Of a DNA stretch of 32,515 nt, positions 21,998 through 29,887 are shown one piece after another. A program made the translations under genes and the position numbers. Positions within the stretch are counted from its first letter, which is position 1. Every line of letters begins with the position of its first letter. The notes under the pieces are model-generated. The model did not search any database. It was not told the DNA's origin and saw nothing but the letters and a program-made list of their open reading frames with translations. Source of the stretch: Streptantibioticus rubrisoli (lineage in GTDB: Bacteria; Actinomycetota; Actinomycetes; Streptomycetales; Streptomycetaceae); assembly GCF_024436055.1 (NCBI RefSeq), contig NZ_JANFNH010000064.1, forward strand, positions 1 to 32,515. Reading direction: 5' to 3'.

Positions 21998-23620
21998 ATG
22001 GACACGGAGTCGGAGCCGTACGTCCGCCTCGCGACTCTGCGCCAGCTGCACCAAGTGGTCGCCGACCTGAACACCGCCCGCAGTCTGGCCGACACCTTGC
22101 AGGCCGTCGCCGACGGCGTGGTCAGCGGGCTGGGGTACGAGCTGTGCGCCGTGAACCTGGTGCGGCCCGACGGCGATCTCGTGGTCGCCGCGGTCGCCGG
22201 GAGCGCGGGCGCGGAGGCACTGATGGCGGGCCGGGTCGGATCCCGGGCCTCCTGGGAACGGCGGCTGGCGATGGGCCACCGGTGGGGATCGCTGCGCTTC
22301 ATCCCCTATGACGAGGGCTGGGTGCTGGACGGCGACGACGTGCCGAGCTGGAGCCGTGAGGACGCGCCCGCGCCCCGCTCCGCCGACGAGTGGCACCCGC
22401 AGGACCGGCTGCTGGCCCCGATGTACGCCACCCCGGCGGGCGGCGGCGAGCTGATCGGCGTGATCTCGGTGGACCGGCCGCGCGGTGGCCGCCGCCCCGG
22501 CGCCTGGGCCCGGGAGGCGCTGCAGACGTACTCGTTCCAGGCCGGCATCGCGATCAGCAACGCCCGGCTGCGCGCCAACATGCAGCGCGCGCTGGTCCGG
22601 CTGGAGCGGGAGCAGCAGGCGCTGCGGGCCAGCGAGGAGAGCTTTCGGCAGGCGTTCGAGTACGCGCCCAGCGGGATGGCGATCGCCGAGATGGGCGGTG
22701 ACCAGCACGGCAAGCTGCTGCGCGCCAATGACGCGCTGTGCCGGATGCTGGGCCGCCCGGCGAACCAGATGCGCCGTTACTCCTTCTCCGACCTGGTGCA
22801 CCCGGAGGACATCGGCACGCTGCTGCGGACCTCGGCCGAGGGCGGGCGTGCCGAACTGCGGCTGCAGCGCCGGGACGGCACATATCTGTGGGTCTCGTTG
22901 CGCAACTCGGTGGTGGCCGACACCACCGACGGGCCGCGCTTCCTGCTCACCCACGTCGAGGACATCGAGGAGCGCAAGCGGCACGAACTCGCGCTGGCGC
23001 ACCGGGCCAGCCATGACTCGCTGACCGGTCTGCCGAACAGCGCCGAACTGCGCGCCCGGCTCAGCGCCCGGCTGTGCTCCCGCCCGTTCGCCGCCGAGGG
23101 CCACACCGCGAGCGCCGAGGACCTGGACGAGTTCGGGTACACCTTCCCCGCGCCGTCCGCGCACCCCTACGACACCCATGTGCACGCCATCGAGCCGGAC
23201 GAGGGCGCCGGCGAGGGCAGCGGCAAGGGGCTGGCGGTGCTCTTCTGTGACCTGGACGGCTTCAAGTCGATCAACGACAGGTTCGGCCACCACACCGGTG
23301 ACGCGGTGCTGATCGAGGTCGCCAGGCGGCTGTCCAGCGTCGTACGGGACGGGGACACCGTGGCCCGACTCGGCGGCGACGAGTTCGTGGTGCTCGCCGA
23401 CGGCCTGGACCGGGACGGCGCGCAGGACCTCGCGGTCCGGCTGCGCAACGCGATCATCCCGCCGATCAGGGTGGACGGCCGGGCGGTGCGGGTCGGCGCC
23501 AGCTTCGGCATCGGCTGGGCGGGCTGCGGAATGACGGTGGAGGAAGTGCTGCACTCCGCCGACCAGCGGATGTACGTCGAGAAGCGCTCCCGTGCCAAGG
23601 CGCAGCGCCGGGCGGGCTGA
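21998..23620 (+). CDS. cdgB: GAF-PAS-GGDEF diguanylate cyclase CdgB
   Basis: This 540-residue cytoplasmic protein has a GAF domain at about 25-190, a short coiled segment (195-215), a PAS/PAC domain at 215-325 and a GGDEF domain at about 330-535. The active site is GGDEF (459-463), preceded at the expected 5-residue distance by an RxxD inhibitory site, RDGD (450-453). It is therefore predicted to make c-di-GMP with product inhibition. About 55 low-complexity residues (355-410) are inserted between the first GGDEF helix and the LFCDLDGFK strand. In Streptomyces, CdgB is a developmental cyclase controlled by BldD. The ATG at 21998 follows GGGGGAGAG; the longer GTG start at 21968 lacks such support. 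Confidence 0.94.
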   Translation: MDTESEPYVRLATLRQLHQVVADLNTARSLADTLQAVADGVVSGLGYELCAVNLVRPDGDLVVAAVAGSAGAEALMAGRVGSRASWERRLAMGHRWGSLRFIPYDEGWVLDGDDVPSWSREDAPAPRSADEWHPQDRLLAPMYATPAGGGELIGVISVDRPRGGRRPGAWAREALQTYSFQAGIAISNARLRANMQRALVRLEREQQALRASEESFRQAFEYAPSGMAIAEMGGDQHGKLLRANDALCRMLGRPANQMRRYSFSDLVHPEDIGTLLRTSAEGGRAELRLQRRDGTYLWVSLRNSVVADTTDGPRFLLTHVEDIEERKRHELALAHRASHDSLTGLPNSAELRARLSARLCSRPFAAEGHTASAEDLDEFGYTFPAPSAHPYDTHVHAIEPDEGAGEGSGKGLAVLFCDLDGFKSINDRFGHHTGDAVLIEVARRLSSVVRDGDTVARLGGDEFVVLADGLDRDGAQDLAVRLRNAIIPPIRVDGRAVRVGASFGIGWAGCGMTVEEVLHSADQRMYVEKRSRAKAQRRAG

Positions 23621-23730
23621 CGGCCGCTGTGGGCGGGGACGCGCGTTGAGCCACCGGATCGGGGTAGGCTCGCGCGCGTCCAGCAATATCCGGTCCGCGG
23701 TGGCCGGACGCAGTGGGGAGTGAGCAGCGG

Positions 23731-24648
23731 ATGACGGCCGCGGGAAACGGCACGCCAGAGCCCGAGAACGACGACCCGTTCGCGTACCTGTACCGCGGCG
23801 AGGGTGACGAGGCCGCGCCCGCGGCCGACCGGCGCGGGATGCCGCGCACCTCGTACCACCAGGTCACCCGGGTCGGCGAACGGCGCCAGGCGCCACAGCA
23901 GGGCGGCTACGGCTATCCGCCGCCGCAACCGACCCAGCCGCAGCAGCAGTACCCGCCTGCCGCGCCCGCCGCGCCCGCCGCGCCCGCCGGGCACCGCGGC
24001 GGCCACGGTGGTAGCCGGGGTTCCGGTTCCAACCGGCGCGGTCTGATGCTGGGGGCGATCGCGGTGGTCGTGGTCGTCGCCGTGGGCATCGGCATCGCCG
24101 CGCTGACCGGCAACGACAAGTCGGACGGCCAGGCGGGCGCCAACACCAGCCCAACGCCCGGCACTTCGCAGTCCCAGGCCCCTTCGCCGTCCGCGAGCGC
24201 CGACCCGAACGCGAAGCTGCCGCAGGAGTTCGCCGCCACGCTGACGTTGAGCGGCGGGGCGAAGACCGACAACAACCACCAGGGCGCCAAGGGCCCCAAC
24301 GGCGCGTTCGTGGACGGCATGGAGACCCCGGGCGCCACCGCCACCTGGAGCGCCACCGTGCCCAAGGCGGGCACCTACGCGCTGTGGGTGCGGTACGCCA
24401 ACGCCCAGCCGGACGACGCGAAGACCACCGTCGTGGTCAACGGCAAGCCGCTGACCTACAAGATCAACCTCAAGAACTACGGCACGGTGGGCAACTGGGA
24501 CTCCTGGTACACCTCGTGGGTCTCGGTCGACCTCAACAAGGGCGCTAACACCATCGCGTTGACCTGTGGCGCAGGCGACGTCTGCCACTACAACCTGGAC
24601 CGGGTGGGCGTAACGGTCAACCAGAACGCGAAGCCGCAAGGCTGGTAA
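23731..24648 (+). CDS. Membrane-anchored carbohydrate-binding (CBM6/35-like) protein
   Basis: This 305-residue protein has a cytoplasmic N-terminal 100 residues that are Pro/Gln/Gly-rich (YPPPQPTQPQQQYPPAAP), then one transmembrane helix (105-127) and a Ser/Pro linker (130-160). An extracellular beta-sandwich at about 165-300 resembles CBM family 6/35 modules: GGAKTDNNHQGAKGPNGAFVDG, ATATWSATVPKAGTYALWVRYAN, and CHYNLDRVGVTV. It likely binds wall or environmental polysaccharide; no catalytic domain is present. The ATG at 23731 has GGGGAG 10 nt upstream. It lies 110 bp after cdgB on the same strand and ends at a triple hairpin. Confidence 0.9.
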   Translation: MTAAGNGTPEPENDDPFAYLYRGEGDEAAPAADRRGMPRTSYHQVTRVGERRQAPQQGGYGYPPPQPTQPQQQYPPAAPAAPAAPAGHRGGHGGSRGSGSNRRGLMLGAIAVVVVVAVGIGIAALTGNDKSDGQAGANTSPTPGTSQSQAPSPSASADPNAKLPQEFAATLTLSGGAKTDNNHQGAKGPNGAFVDGMETPGATATWSATVPKAGTYALWVRYANAQPDDAKTTVVVNGKPLTYKINLKNYGTVGNWDSWYTSWVSVDLNKGANTIALTCGAGDVCHYNLDRVGVTVNQNAKPQGW

Positions 24649-24653
24649 GGGAC

Positions 24654-24741
24654 TTGGGGGGTTTGCCCCCCAACGAGGGCGGGCGGCCCCCAACGGGGGC
24701 TACCGCTCCCCAGCCGGAGGGCTTGGGGGCTTGCCCCCGAG
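24654..24741. terminator. Triple hairpin cluster between convergent genes
   Basis: Three GC hairpins: TTGGGGGGTTTGCCCCCCAA (24654-24673), GCCCCC-AAC-GGGGGC (24686-24700) and GGGGG-CTTG-CCCCC (about 24722-24741). They fill the gap between the CBM gene (+) and the PfkB kinase gene (-), and probably stop transcription both ways. Confidence 0.85.
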
Positions 24742-24743
24742 AA

Positions 24744-25664
24744 CTACTGCTCCGTGACCGACACCTGCGGCAGCAGCGCCTCGTACCGCCCCCGGTCGAA
24801 CTCGCCCGCCGCGGCCGCGGTGACCGTGGCCGCGGACAGCGCTACCGCGCGCGCCAGCCGGTCCGGCCAGGTCAGCCCCTCCACCGTCGCGGACAGCAGC
24901 CCCGCGACGGCCGAGTCGCCCGCCCCGGTCGGGTTGCCGGACAGCCGCCTGGGCGGGGCGGCCCGCCAGATGCCGCGCTCGGTGACCGCCAGCATCCCCT
25001 CCGCGCCCCCGGAGGCGACCACCGCTCGGGCCCCGCGCCGCCGGGCCTCCCGCGCCGCGCGCAACGGCTCGGTGAGGCCGGTGAGTTGGGTCAGCTCCTG
25101 CGAGTTGGGCTTGACCATGTCCGGCCGGGCCGCGATGCCCCGGCGCAGCGCCTCACCGCTGGTGTCCAGCAGTACCGGCACCCCCACCGACCGTGCGGCG
25201 CGCACCAGTTCGGCGTACGAGCCCACCGGCAGGCCCGGCGGCAGGCTGCCGCAGAGCGCCACCGCCCGTGCGTCCGCCAGCAGTTCGTGGTAGCGCTCCA
25301 GGAAGGCCGTCCACTCTTCGGAACTGATCGCCGGTCCTGGCTCGTTGAACATCGTGGTGTCGCCGCTCGTGCCGTCCACCACCGCGACGGTGCGGCGGGT
25401 GTCGCCCGCCACCGTGACCAGCGCGTCGGCCACCCCTGGTGCGGCCTGCCGCAACAGGGCGCGCAGCGCTTCGCCCGTCCGGCCGCCGACCAGGCCGGTG
25501 ACGGTGGTGTCGTGGCCGAGGGCGGCCAGCACCCGCGCGACGTTCAGGCCCTTGCCGCCGGGCCGCTCGACGACCTCGCGCACCCGGTGGGTGGTGTGCG
25601 GTTCCAGCCGTGGCACGCGGTATGTCACGTCGAGGGCGGCGTTGAGCGTGACCGTCAGGATCAT
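24744..25664 (-). CDS. PfkB-family hexose-phosphate kinase
   Basis: This 306-residue protein is a PfkB/ribokinase-fold enzyme of the 1-phosphofructokinase/tagatose-6-phosphate kinase branch. It begins MILTVTLNAALDVTY, has substrate motif GGKGLNVAR (36-44), an anion-hole/ATP motif GNPTGAGDS with catalytic Asp250, and the KPNSQEL stretch (185-191). It phosphorylates a sugar phosphate or sugar; the exact substrate cannot be read from sequence. It is next to nagA and nagK, suggesting an aminosugar or tagatose-type pathway, but a nagA terminator (25739-25770) separates it, so it probably has its own promoter. The ATG at 25664 has only a weak ribosome site. Confidence 0.9.
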   Translation of the reverse strand: MILTVTLNAALDVTYRVPRLEPHTTHRVREVVERPGGKGLNVARVLAALGHDTTVTGLVGGRTGEALRALLRQAAPGVADALVTVAGDTRRTVAVVDGTSGDTTMFNEPGPAISSEEWTAFLERYHELLADARAVALCGSLPPGLPVGSYAELVRAARSVGVPVLLDTSGEALRRGIAARPDMVKPNSQELTQLTGLTEPLRAAREARRRGARAVVASGGAEGMLAVTERGIWRAAPPRRLSGNPTGAGDSAVAGLLSATVEGLTWPDRLARAVALSAATVTAAAAGEFDRGRYEALLPQVSVTEQ

Positions 25665-25738
25665 CGCGCCAGCACCCCTGTCTGAAAAGGACTCGCTCGG
25701 TCTCGGAAGCCGTTTCGCGAGCGATCATGCCAAAAGAA

Positions 25739-25770
25739 CGGCGGTCGGCCCAGAGTCGGGCCGACCGCCG
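25739..25770 (-). terminator. Intrinsic terminator of nagA
   Basis: A 13-bp perfect stem (25739-25751 with 25758-25770) and 6-nt loop are followed on the minus strand by TTCTTTT, giving a textbook U-rich terminator 34 nt after the nagA stop. Confidence 0.88.
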
Positions 25771-25803
25771 TCGGGCTACTCGCCACGAAGCCGCACGAAA
25801 GCG

Positions 25804-26961
25804 TCAGCCGTTGGCGGGCCGCACCACCCACTCGCCCTTGCGCATCACACCCACGAGCGCGAACTCGTCGTCCAGGACCACGAGGTCGGCGTCCTTGCCG
25901 ACCTCCAGCGAGCCGATGGAGTCGTAGAGCCCGAGCAGCTTGGCAGGGGTGGCGGAAATGGCCTGAACGACCTGCTCGACCGGCAGTTGGTCGACGGTCA
26001 CCGCCCGGCGGAACGCGGTGTCCAGGGTGAGCGTGGAGCCCGCGATGGAGCCGCCCTCCACCAGCCGGGCCACCCCGTCCTTGACCTCGACCCGCATCGG
26101 GCCGAGCGGATAGAGGCCGTCGCTCATACCGGCCGCGCCCATGGCGTCGGTGATGAACGCCACCCGGCGGGCGCCCGCGCTGCGGAACGCCAACTCCAGT
26201 ACGGACGGGTGCAGATGGACACCGTCGTTGATCAGCTCCACCGTCACCCGCTCGTCCTGCAGCAACGCGGCGACCGGTCCTGGGGCGCGGTGCGCCAGCC
26301 CGGGCATGGCGTTGAACAGGTGGGTGGCGACGGTCGCTCCCGCGTCGATCGCCTTCAGCGTCGCGTCGTAGTCGCCGTCGGTGTGGCCGACGGCGGCGAT
26401 TACCCCGTGCTCGACCAGCAGCCGTACCGAGTCCAGGCCACCGGGCAGTTCGGGCGCGAGCGTCATCATCCGGGCGGTGCCCCGCGCCGCGTCGACCAGT
26501 TTGCGCACGTCGGCCGGATCGGGGTCGCGCAGCAGCGTCGGCTGGTGCGCGCCGCAGCGGTGCCGGGAGATGAACGGGCCCTCGAAGTGGATTCCGGCCA
26601 ACTCGCCCTGCTCGACCAGCTCGGACAGCGCGGCGGCCTGGCGGGCTAGGTCGTCCAGGTCGCCGGTGACGGTGGAGGCGAGCAGGGTGGTGGTGCCGTG
26701 GGCGCGGTGCGTGCCGATGGCGGTCAGCGCCTCCTCGGCGGTGCCCGCGGAGAACGAGGCTCCGCCGCCGCCGTGTACGTGGATGTCGACGAAGCCGGGC
26801 ACGATCCAGTGCCCCGCGAGGTCGGTACCACCCCGCTCGTCGTGGCGGTTGGCGACGATCCGGCCGCCCTCGACCGTCAGGCTGGCATGGACGACGCCCG
26901 ACGGCAGTACCACCCGTGCCCCGGTGAGGACTTCGCGGCGATCGGTGTGCTGTGTGGCCAT
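25804..26961 (-). CDS. nagA: N-acetylglucosamine-6-phosphate deacetylase
   Basis: This 385-residue amidohydrolase-superfamily enzyme converts GlcNAc-6-phosphate to glucosamine-6-phosphate and acetate in cytoplasmic GlcNAc catabolism. Metal and catalytic residues visible: HxH as HVH (61-63), Glu127 in HFEGPF, His193 in VGHTDGD, His214 in THLFNAM and the catalytic Asp272 in FITDAMGAAG. Length is typical. The ATG at 26961 follows GGAGGT 9-10 nt upstream and overlaps the nagK stop by one base (TGATG), so translation is coupled. The operon is nagK-nagA, probably DasR-controlled through the site at 27921. An intrinsic terminator follows. Confidence 0.95.
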   Translation of the reverse strand: MATQHTDRREVLTGARVVLPSGVVHASLTVEGGRIVANRHDERGGTDLAGHWIVPGFVDIHVHGGGGASFSAGTAEEALTAIGTHRAHGTTTLLASTVTGDLDDLARQAAALSELVEQGELAGIHFEGPFISRHRCGAHQPTLLRDPDPADVRKLVDAARGTARMMTLAPELPGGLDSVRLLVEHGVIAAVGHTDGDYDATLKAIDAGATVATHLFNAMPGLAHRAPGPVAALLQDERVTVELINDGVHLHPSVLELAFRSAGARRVAFITDAMGAAGMSDGLYPLGPMRVEVKDGVARLVEGGSIAGSTLTLDTAFRRAVTVDQLPVEQVVQAISATPAKLLGLYDSIGSLEVGKDADLVVLDDEFALVGVMRKGEWVVRPANG

Positions 26962-27893
26962 CAGGCGGTTACCTCCACGGAGAGTCGGTCCCAGGCGAGC
27001 AGACCCGCGCCCAGGCACCCGGCAGCGTCCCCGAGGGCCGCCGGAACGATGAGGGGGAGCCGTTGGAACGTCAGGCGCTCCGCGACGGCCTCGCGCAGCG
27101 GCGCCAGCAGCGTCTCGCCCGCCTCGGCGAGCCCGCCGCCGATGATCAGCGTGCGCGGGTCGAGCAGGGTGAGCCCGGTCACCAGACCGTCGGCCAGGGC
27201 GCTGATCGCACCCCGCCAGACGGCCAGCGCGCGCGGGTCGTCCTTCTGGACCGCCCGCGCGCAGTCGGCGGCGGTGGCCGCCGGGTCGCCGCTTGCCTCG
27301 GCCCAGTCGCGGGCCACCGCGGCGGCCGACGCCTCGGTCTCCAGGCAGCCGGTCTGCCCGCAGGGGCAGCGGCGCCCGCCGGGCCGCACCACGATGTGGC
27401 CGATCTCGCCCGCCGAGCCGTGCGCGCCCGGCTCGATCCGGCCGTCGATGCCGATGGCTGCGGCGATCCCGGTGCCCAGCGCGAGGAACAGGAACCGGTC
27501 CTGGTCGCGCCCGGCGCCCAGCCGTCCCTCGGCGAGTCCGCCGCAGCGCAGGTCATGGCCGAGGGCGGTGGGGATGCCGCCCAGCCGGTCGGCGAGCAGC
27601 GAGCGCAGCGGTACCTCCCGCCAGCCGATGTTGGACGAGTAGACGGCGACGCCGCGCGCGTCGTCCACCACTCCGGGCACCGCGACCCCGGCCGCGGCGG
27701 CGGGTCCGCCGAGGGTGCGCTCGCCGTGGGCGCGCAGTTCCGCGGCGAAGTCGAGTATGGCGGTGACCACGGCTTGCGGGCCGCGCTCGCGGTGCGTGGG
27801 GCGGCGCGCCTCGTACAGGAGGGTGCCGTCCGCCGCGACCAGCGCGGCCTTCATTCCGGTGCCGCCGACGTCCAGGGCGATGACGTGTTCCAC
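26961..27893 (-). CDS. nagK: ROK-family N-acetylglucosamine kinase
   Basis: This 310-residue ROK kinase has an ATP motif LDVGGTGMKAALV (7-19), catalytic Asp114 (GHDLRCG), zinc-binding GEIGH with His166 and the cysteine cluster CPCGQTGC (176-183). It phosphorylates intracellular GlcNAc to GlcNAc-6-P, feeding NagA. General ROK glucokinases look similar; the fused operon with nagA and the DasR-type site favour GlcNAc. The catalytic Asp is preceded by His rather than the more usual Asn. The ATG at 27893 lies 28 nt downstream of the operator. From memory, the S. coelicolor equivalent is SCO4285, next to nagA SCO4284. Confidence 0.9.
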   Translation of the reverse strand: MEHVIALDVGGTGMKAALVAADGTLLYEARRPTHRERGPQAVVTAILDFAAELRAHGERTLGGPAAAAGVAVPGVVDDARGVAVYSSNIGWREVPLRSLLADRLGGIPTALGHDLRCGGLAEGRLGAGRDQDRFLFLALGTGIAAAIGIDGRIEPGAHGSAGEIGHIVVRPGGRRCPCGQTGCLETEASAAAVARDWAEASGDPAATAADCARAVQKDDPRALAVWRGAISALADGLVTGLTLLDPRTLIIGGGLAEAGETLLAPLREAVAERLTFQRLPLIVPAALGDAAGCLGAGLLAWDRLSVEVTA

Positions 27894-27920
27894 GGGAACC
27901 AGTCTGACCGGTCGCGCCGC

Positions 27921-27936
27921 ACTGGTCTAGTCCACC
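27921..27936. promoter_or_regulatory. DasR-responsive element (dre)
   Basis: ACTGGTCTAGTCCACC agrees with the dre consensus A(C/G)TGGTCTAGACCA(C/G)T at 14 of 16 positions; differences are the second-half A (T here) and the last base. It sits 28 bp before nagK and about 185 bp before the divergent sugar-binding protein gene. DasR is the GntR-family GlcNAc repressor of streptomycetes, released by GlcN-6-P. Confidence 0.88.
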
Positions 27937-28120
27937 CGGCCGGTGCGCCGTCCGGCCACCCGTTCGCCCCGGCGGGAGGGTGGGCGCGAGCCGCCCGAAG
28001 GGCGTCCTTGAGGGGTGGTGGCCGGGCGACGGGTGGGAGGGCGGGCAACGGTCGCCCCGGGCGCGGGACGTCATATTGGCGCTTTCGGTGGGGACACGCA
28101 CAAAAGGCGGTAGGTACACA

Positions 28121-29407
28121 GTGGAGCGGCGGCGGTTCCTTGGGCTCGCGGCGGGGGGTGGCCTCGCGGGAGCGATGTCGCTGACGGGATGCGGTGGCGG
28201 TGCGACGGGCGGCGGCACCAGGCTCACCATGGTCGCGGCGGACTACGGTGACAACGCCACCAACACCTCGCAGACGTACTGGAACGACGTCGCGGGCCAG
28301 TTCAAGCAGCAGAACCCCGACATCACGGTCGACATCAAGGTCTACGGCTGGGACGTGGTGGACAAGAAGGTCGCCGACATGGTGGCCGCCGGGAACGCCC
28401 CCGACATCGCACAGTGCGGCGCGTACGCCGACTACGCGGCCAGGGGCCTGCTCTACAGCGTGGACGAACTGCTCTCCATACCCGCGCAGGCCGACTTCAT
28501 CAGCTCGATGTCGGACGCGGGCAGCGTCAACCGGACCCAGTACGGTATGCCCTTCGTCTCCAGCGCGCGCATGCTCTTCTACAACAAGACGCTGTTCAAG
28601 AAGGCCGGGATCGTCGACGCCAGCGGCGCCGCGCAACCGCCGCAGACCTGGGACGACATCAAGGCGGCCGCGCAGAAGTTGAAGGCGGCGGGCGTCAAGG
28701 TGCCGTTCGGCCTGCCGTTCGGCCCGGAGGAACCGGCCGCGGAGACCCTGATCTGGATGCTCGGCAACGGCGGCAACTACACCGACGACGTGGGCAGTTA
28801 CACCATCAACTCGGCGCAGAACGTCGAGGCCTTCCAGTGGATCAAGTCCAACCTCTCCGACACCGGGCTGTCCGGCCGCAACCCGGCCACCACCAACCGC
28901 CAGGACGTGTTCAACGCGTTCGCCGCCGGTGACTGCGGCTTCCTCAACGGCCACCCCACGCTGATGCAGATGGCCGAAAGGAGCAGGGTCGACTACGGCA
29001 TCGCCAAGATCCCCGGCAAGGGCGGACCGCTGTCCTCCACGGTCGGTGTCGCCGACTGGATGATGGCGTTCCGGAAGAACGGCAACAAGCAGCAGATCGG
29101 CAAGTTCCTGGAGTTCGCCTACAGCCAGCAGAACACGCTGAGGTTCCTGCGCGCCTACGACCTCCAGCCGGTGACGGTGTCGGCGTCCAACGCGATGCTC
29201 GCCGACTCCTCCCTCAAGCCGGTCTGGCCGTTCCTGAAGGAGCTGCCGAACGCCCGCTTCTACCCGGACAACAAGGTCTCCTGGGGCCCGGTCAACGCCA
29301 AGCTCAAGCAGGTCATCGGCAAGGCGGCCACCCAGGACCCGGTGGGCGTGCTCGGCGACCTGCAGCGCACCGCGGAGGCGGCGGACAACAGCGCCGCCGC
29401 GAAGTAG
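28121..29407 (+). CDS. Tat-type sugar-binding lipoprotein (ABC solute-binding protein)
   Basis: This 428-residue protein has a twin-arginine lipoprotein signal (ERRRFLGLAAGGGLAG, then LTGC with Cys24) followed by a cluster-1 sugar-binding fold. Elements seen are YWNDVAGQFKQQNPDITVDIKVYGWD, APDIAQCGAYADYAARGLLYSVDELL, GMPFVSSARMLFYNKTLFKKAGI, and WDDIKAAAQKLKA. It would bind a sugar outside the cell and deliver it to a membrane permease. No permease or ATPase gene lies near it, so it is an orphan binding protein here. The GTG at 28121 is chosen because the signal peptide begins there; AGGT is upstream. Ligand unknown; the divergent nagK and dre site suggest an aminosugar (inference). Confidence 0.92.
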   Translation: MERRRFLGLAAGGGLAGAMSLTGCGGGATGGGTRLTMVAADYGDNATNTSQTYWNDVAGQFKQQNPDITVDIKVYGWDVVDKKVADMVAAGNAPDIAQCGAYADYAARGLLYSVDELLSIPAQADFISSMSDAGSVNRTQYGMPFVSSARMLFYNKTLFKKAGIVDASGAAQPPQTWDDIKAAAQKLKAAGVKVPFGLPFGPEEPAAETLIWMLGNGGNYTDDVGSYTINSAQNVEAFQWIKSNLSDTGLSGRNPATTNRQDVFNAFAAGDCGFLNGHPTLMQMAERSRVDYGIAKIPGKGGPLSSTVGVADWMMAFRKNGNKQQIGKFLEFAYSQQNTLRFLRAYDLQPVTVSASNAMLADSSLKPVWPFLKELPNARFYPDNKVSWGPVNAKLKQVIGKAATQDPVGVLGDLQRTAEAADNSAAAK

Positions 29408-29444
29408 CGTTGGCGGCGTGGGAGCAGCCGAGGAGGTGGCGCCG

Positions 29445-29672
29445 GTGAGCGGGCTGTCCGAGCGCGAGCGCGGCATCCTCGACGTGGCGGGCCGCTCCTG
29501 GCCCACCGTGGGCGCCAAGGAGCGGGTCATCCGGGAGCGGTTGGGCATCTCGCCGCACCTGTACTACCAACTCCTCAACGCGCTGCTGGACGACCCACGC
29601 GCCCTCGCCCACGCCCCGACCACCGTCAACCGGCTGCGCCGACTGCGCGAGGAGCGCCGCGCCAACCGCTGA
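29445..29672 (+). CDS. DUF3263 protein
   Basis: This 75-residue helical protein matches DUF3263: SGLSERERGILDVAGRSW, then KERVIRERLGISPHLYYQLLNALLDDP, ending in an Arg-rich helix RRLREERRANR. The segment looks like an HTH and the family is restricted to actinobacteria. The GTG at 29445 has AGGAGG 8 nt upstream; a GTG at 29418 is a weaker alternative. It begins 37 nt after the sugar-binding protein gene, so is likely co-transcribed with it. Repeat copy C starts 15 nt after its stop. Role unknown. Confidence 0.88.
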   Translation: MSGLSERERGILDVAGRSWPTVGAKERVIRERLGISPHLYYQLLNALLDDPRALAHAPTTVNRLRRLREERRANR

Positions 29673-29686
29673 GCCCTGGGCGCTGG

Positions 29687-29835
29687 GCGCTCCGCTGGGG
29701 GTGCGGCGAGGTGCCGTCGGTCGTCTGCGGCGCCGTCGCGGCTGGTCGCGCCCACGCGGCGGAGCCGCACATGAACACAGCCCCGCGCCCCTTCGGGGGC
29801 TACGAGTCGCGGCGGACTTCGCCCGACCTGCTGAG
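29687..29835 (+). repeat. Dispersed repeat, copy C
   Basis: Third copy of the dispersed element, in plus-strand sense, 14 nt after the DUF3263 stop. Homology with copy D runs further than with A or B: past the CCCCTTCGGGG end it continues through a roughly 35-nt segment containing GAAGTCCGC and GCAGGTCGGG (minus-strand sense). The full element is thus about 150 nt. Confidence 0.85.
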
Positions 29836-29875
29836 CGCCGGGTGCGAATCCGACCTCGGCCGCACCCGGTGCCGG

Positions 29876-29881
29876 TAGGGT
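29876..29881 (+). promoter_or_regulatory. -10 box, possible leaderless otsB start
   Basis: TAGGGT ends 6 nt before the otsB ATG at 29888, which fits a leaderless transcript. No clear -35 is seen. Confidence 0.4.
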
Positions 29882-29887
29882 CGGGGC

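Noticed and set aside
23167-24693. 508-residue minus-strand open frame over cdgB and the CBM gene
   Set aside because: Low-complexity translation opposite two well-supported genes; typical GC-rich shadow.
24654-24741. Triple GC hairpin as a structured non-coding RNA
   Set aside because: Located between convergent stops with simple G/C stems; a terminator cluster explains it fully.
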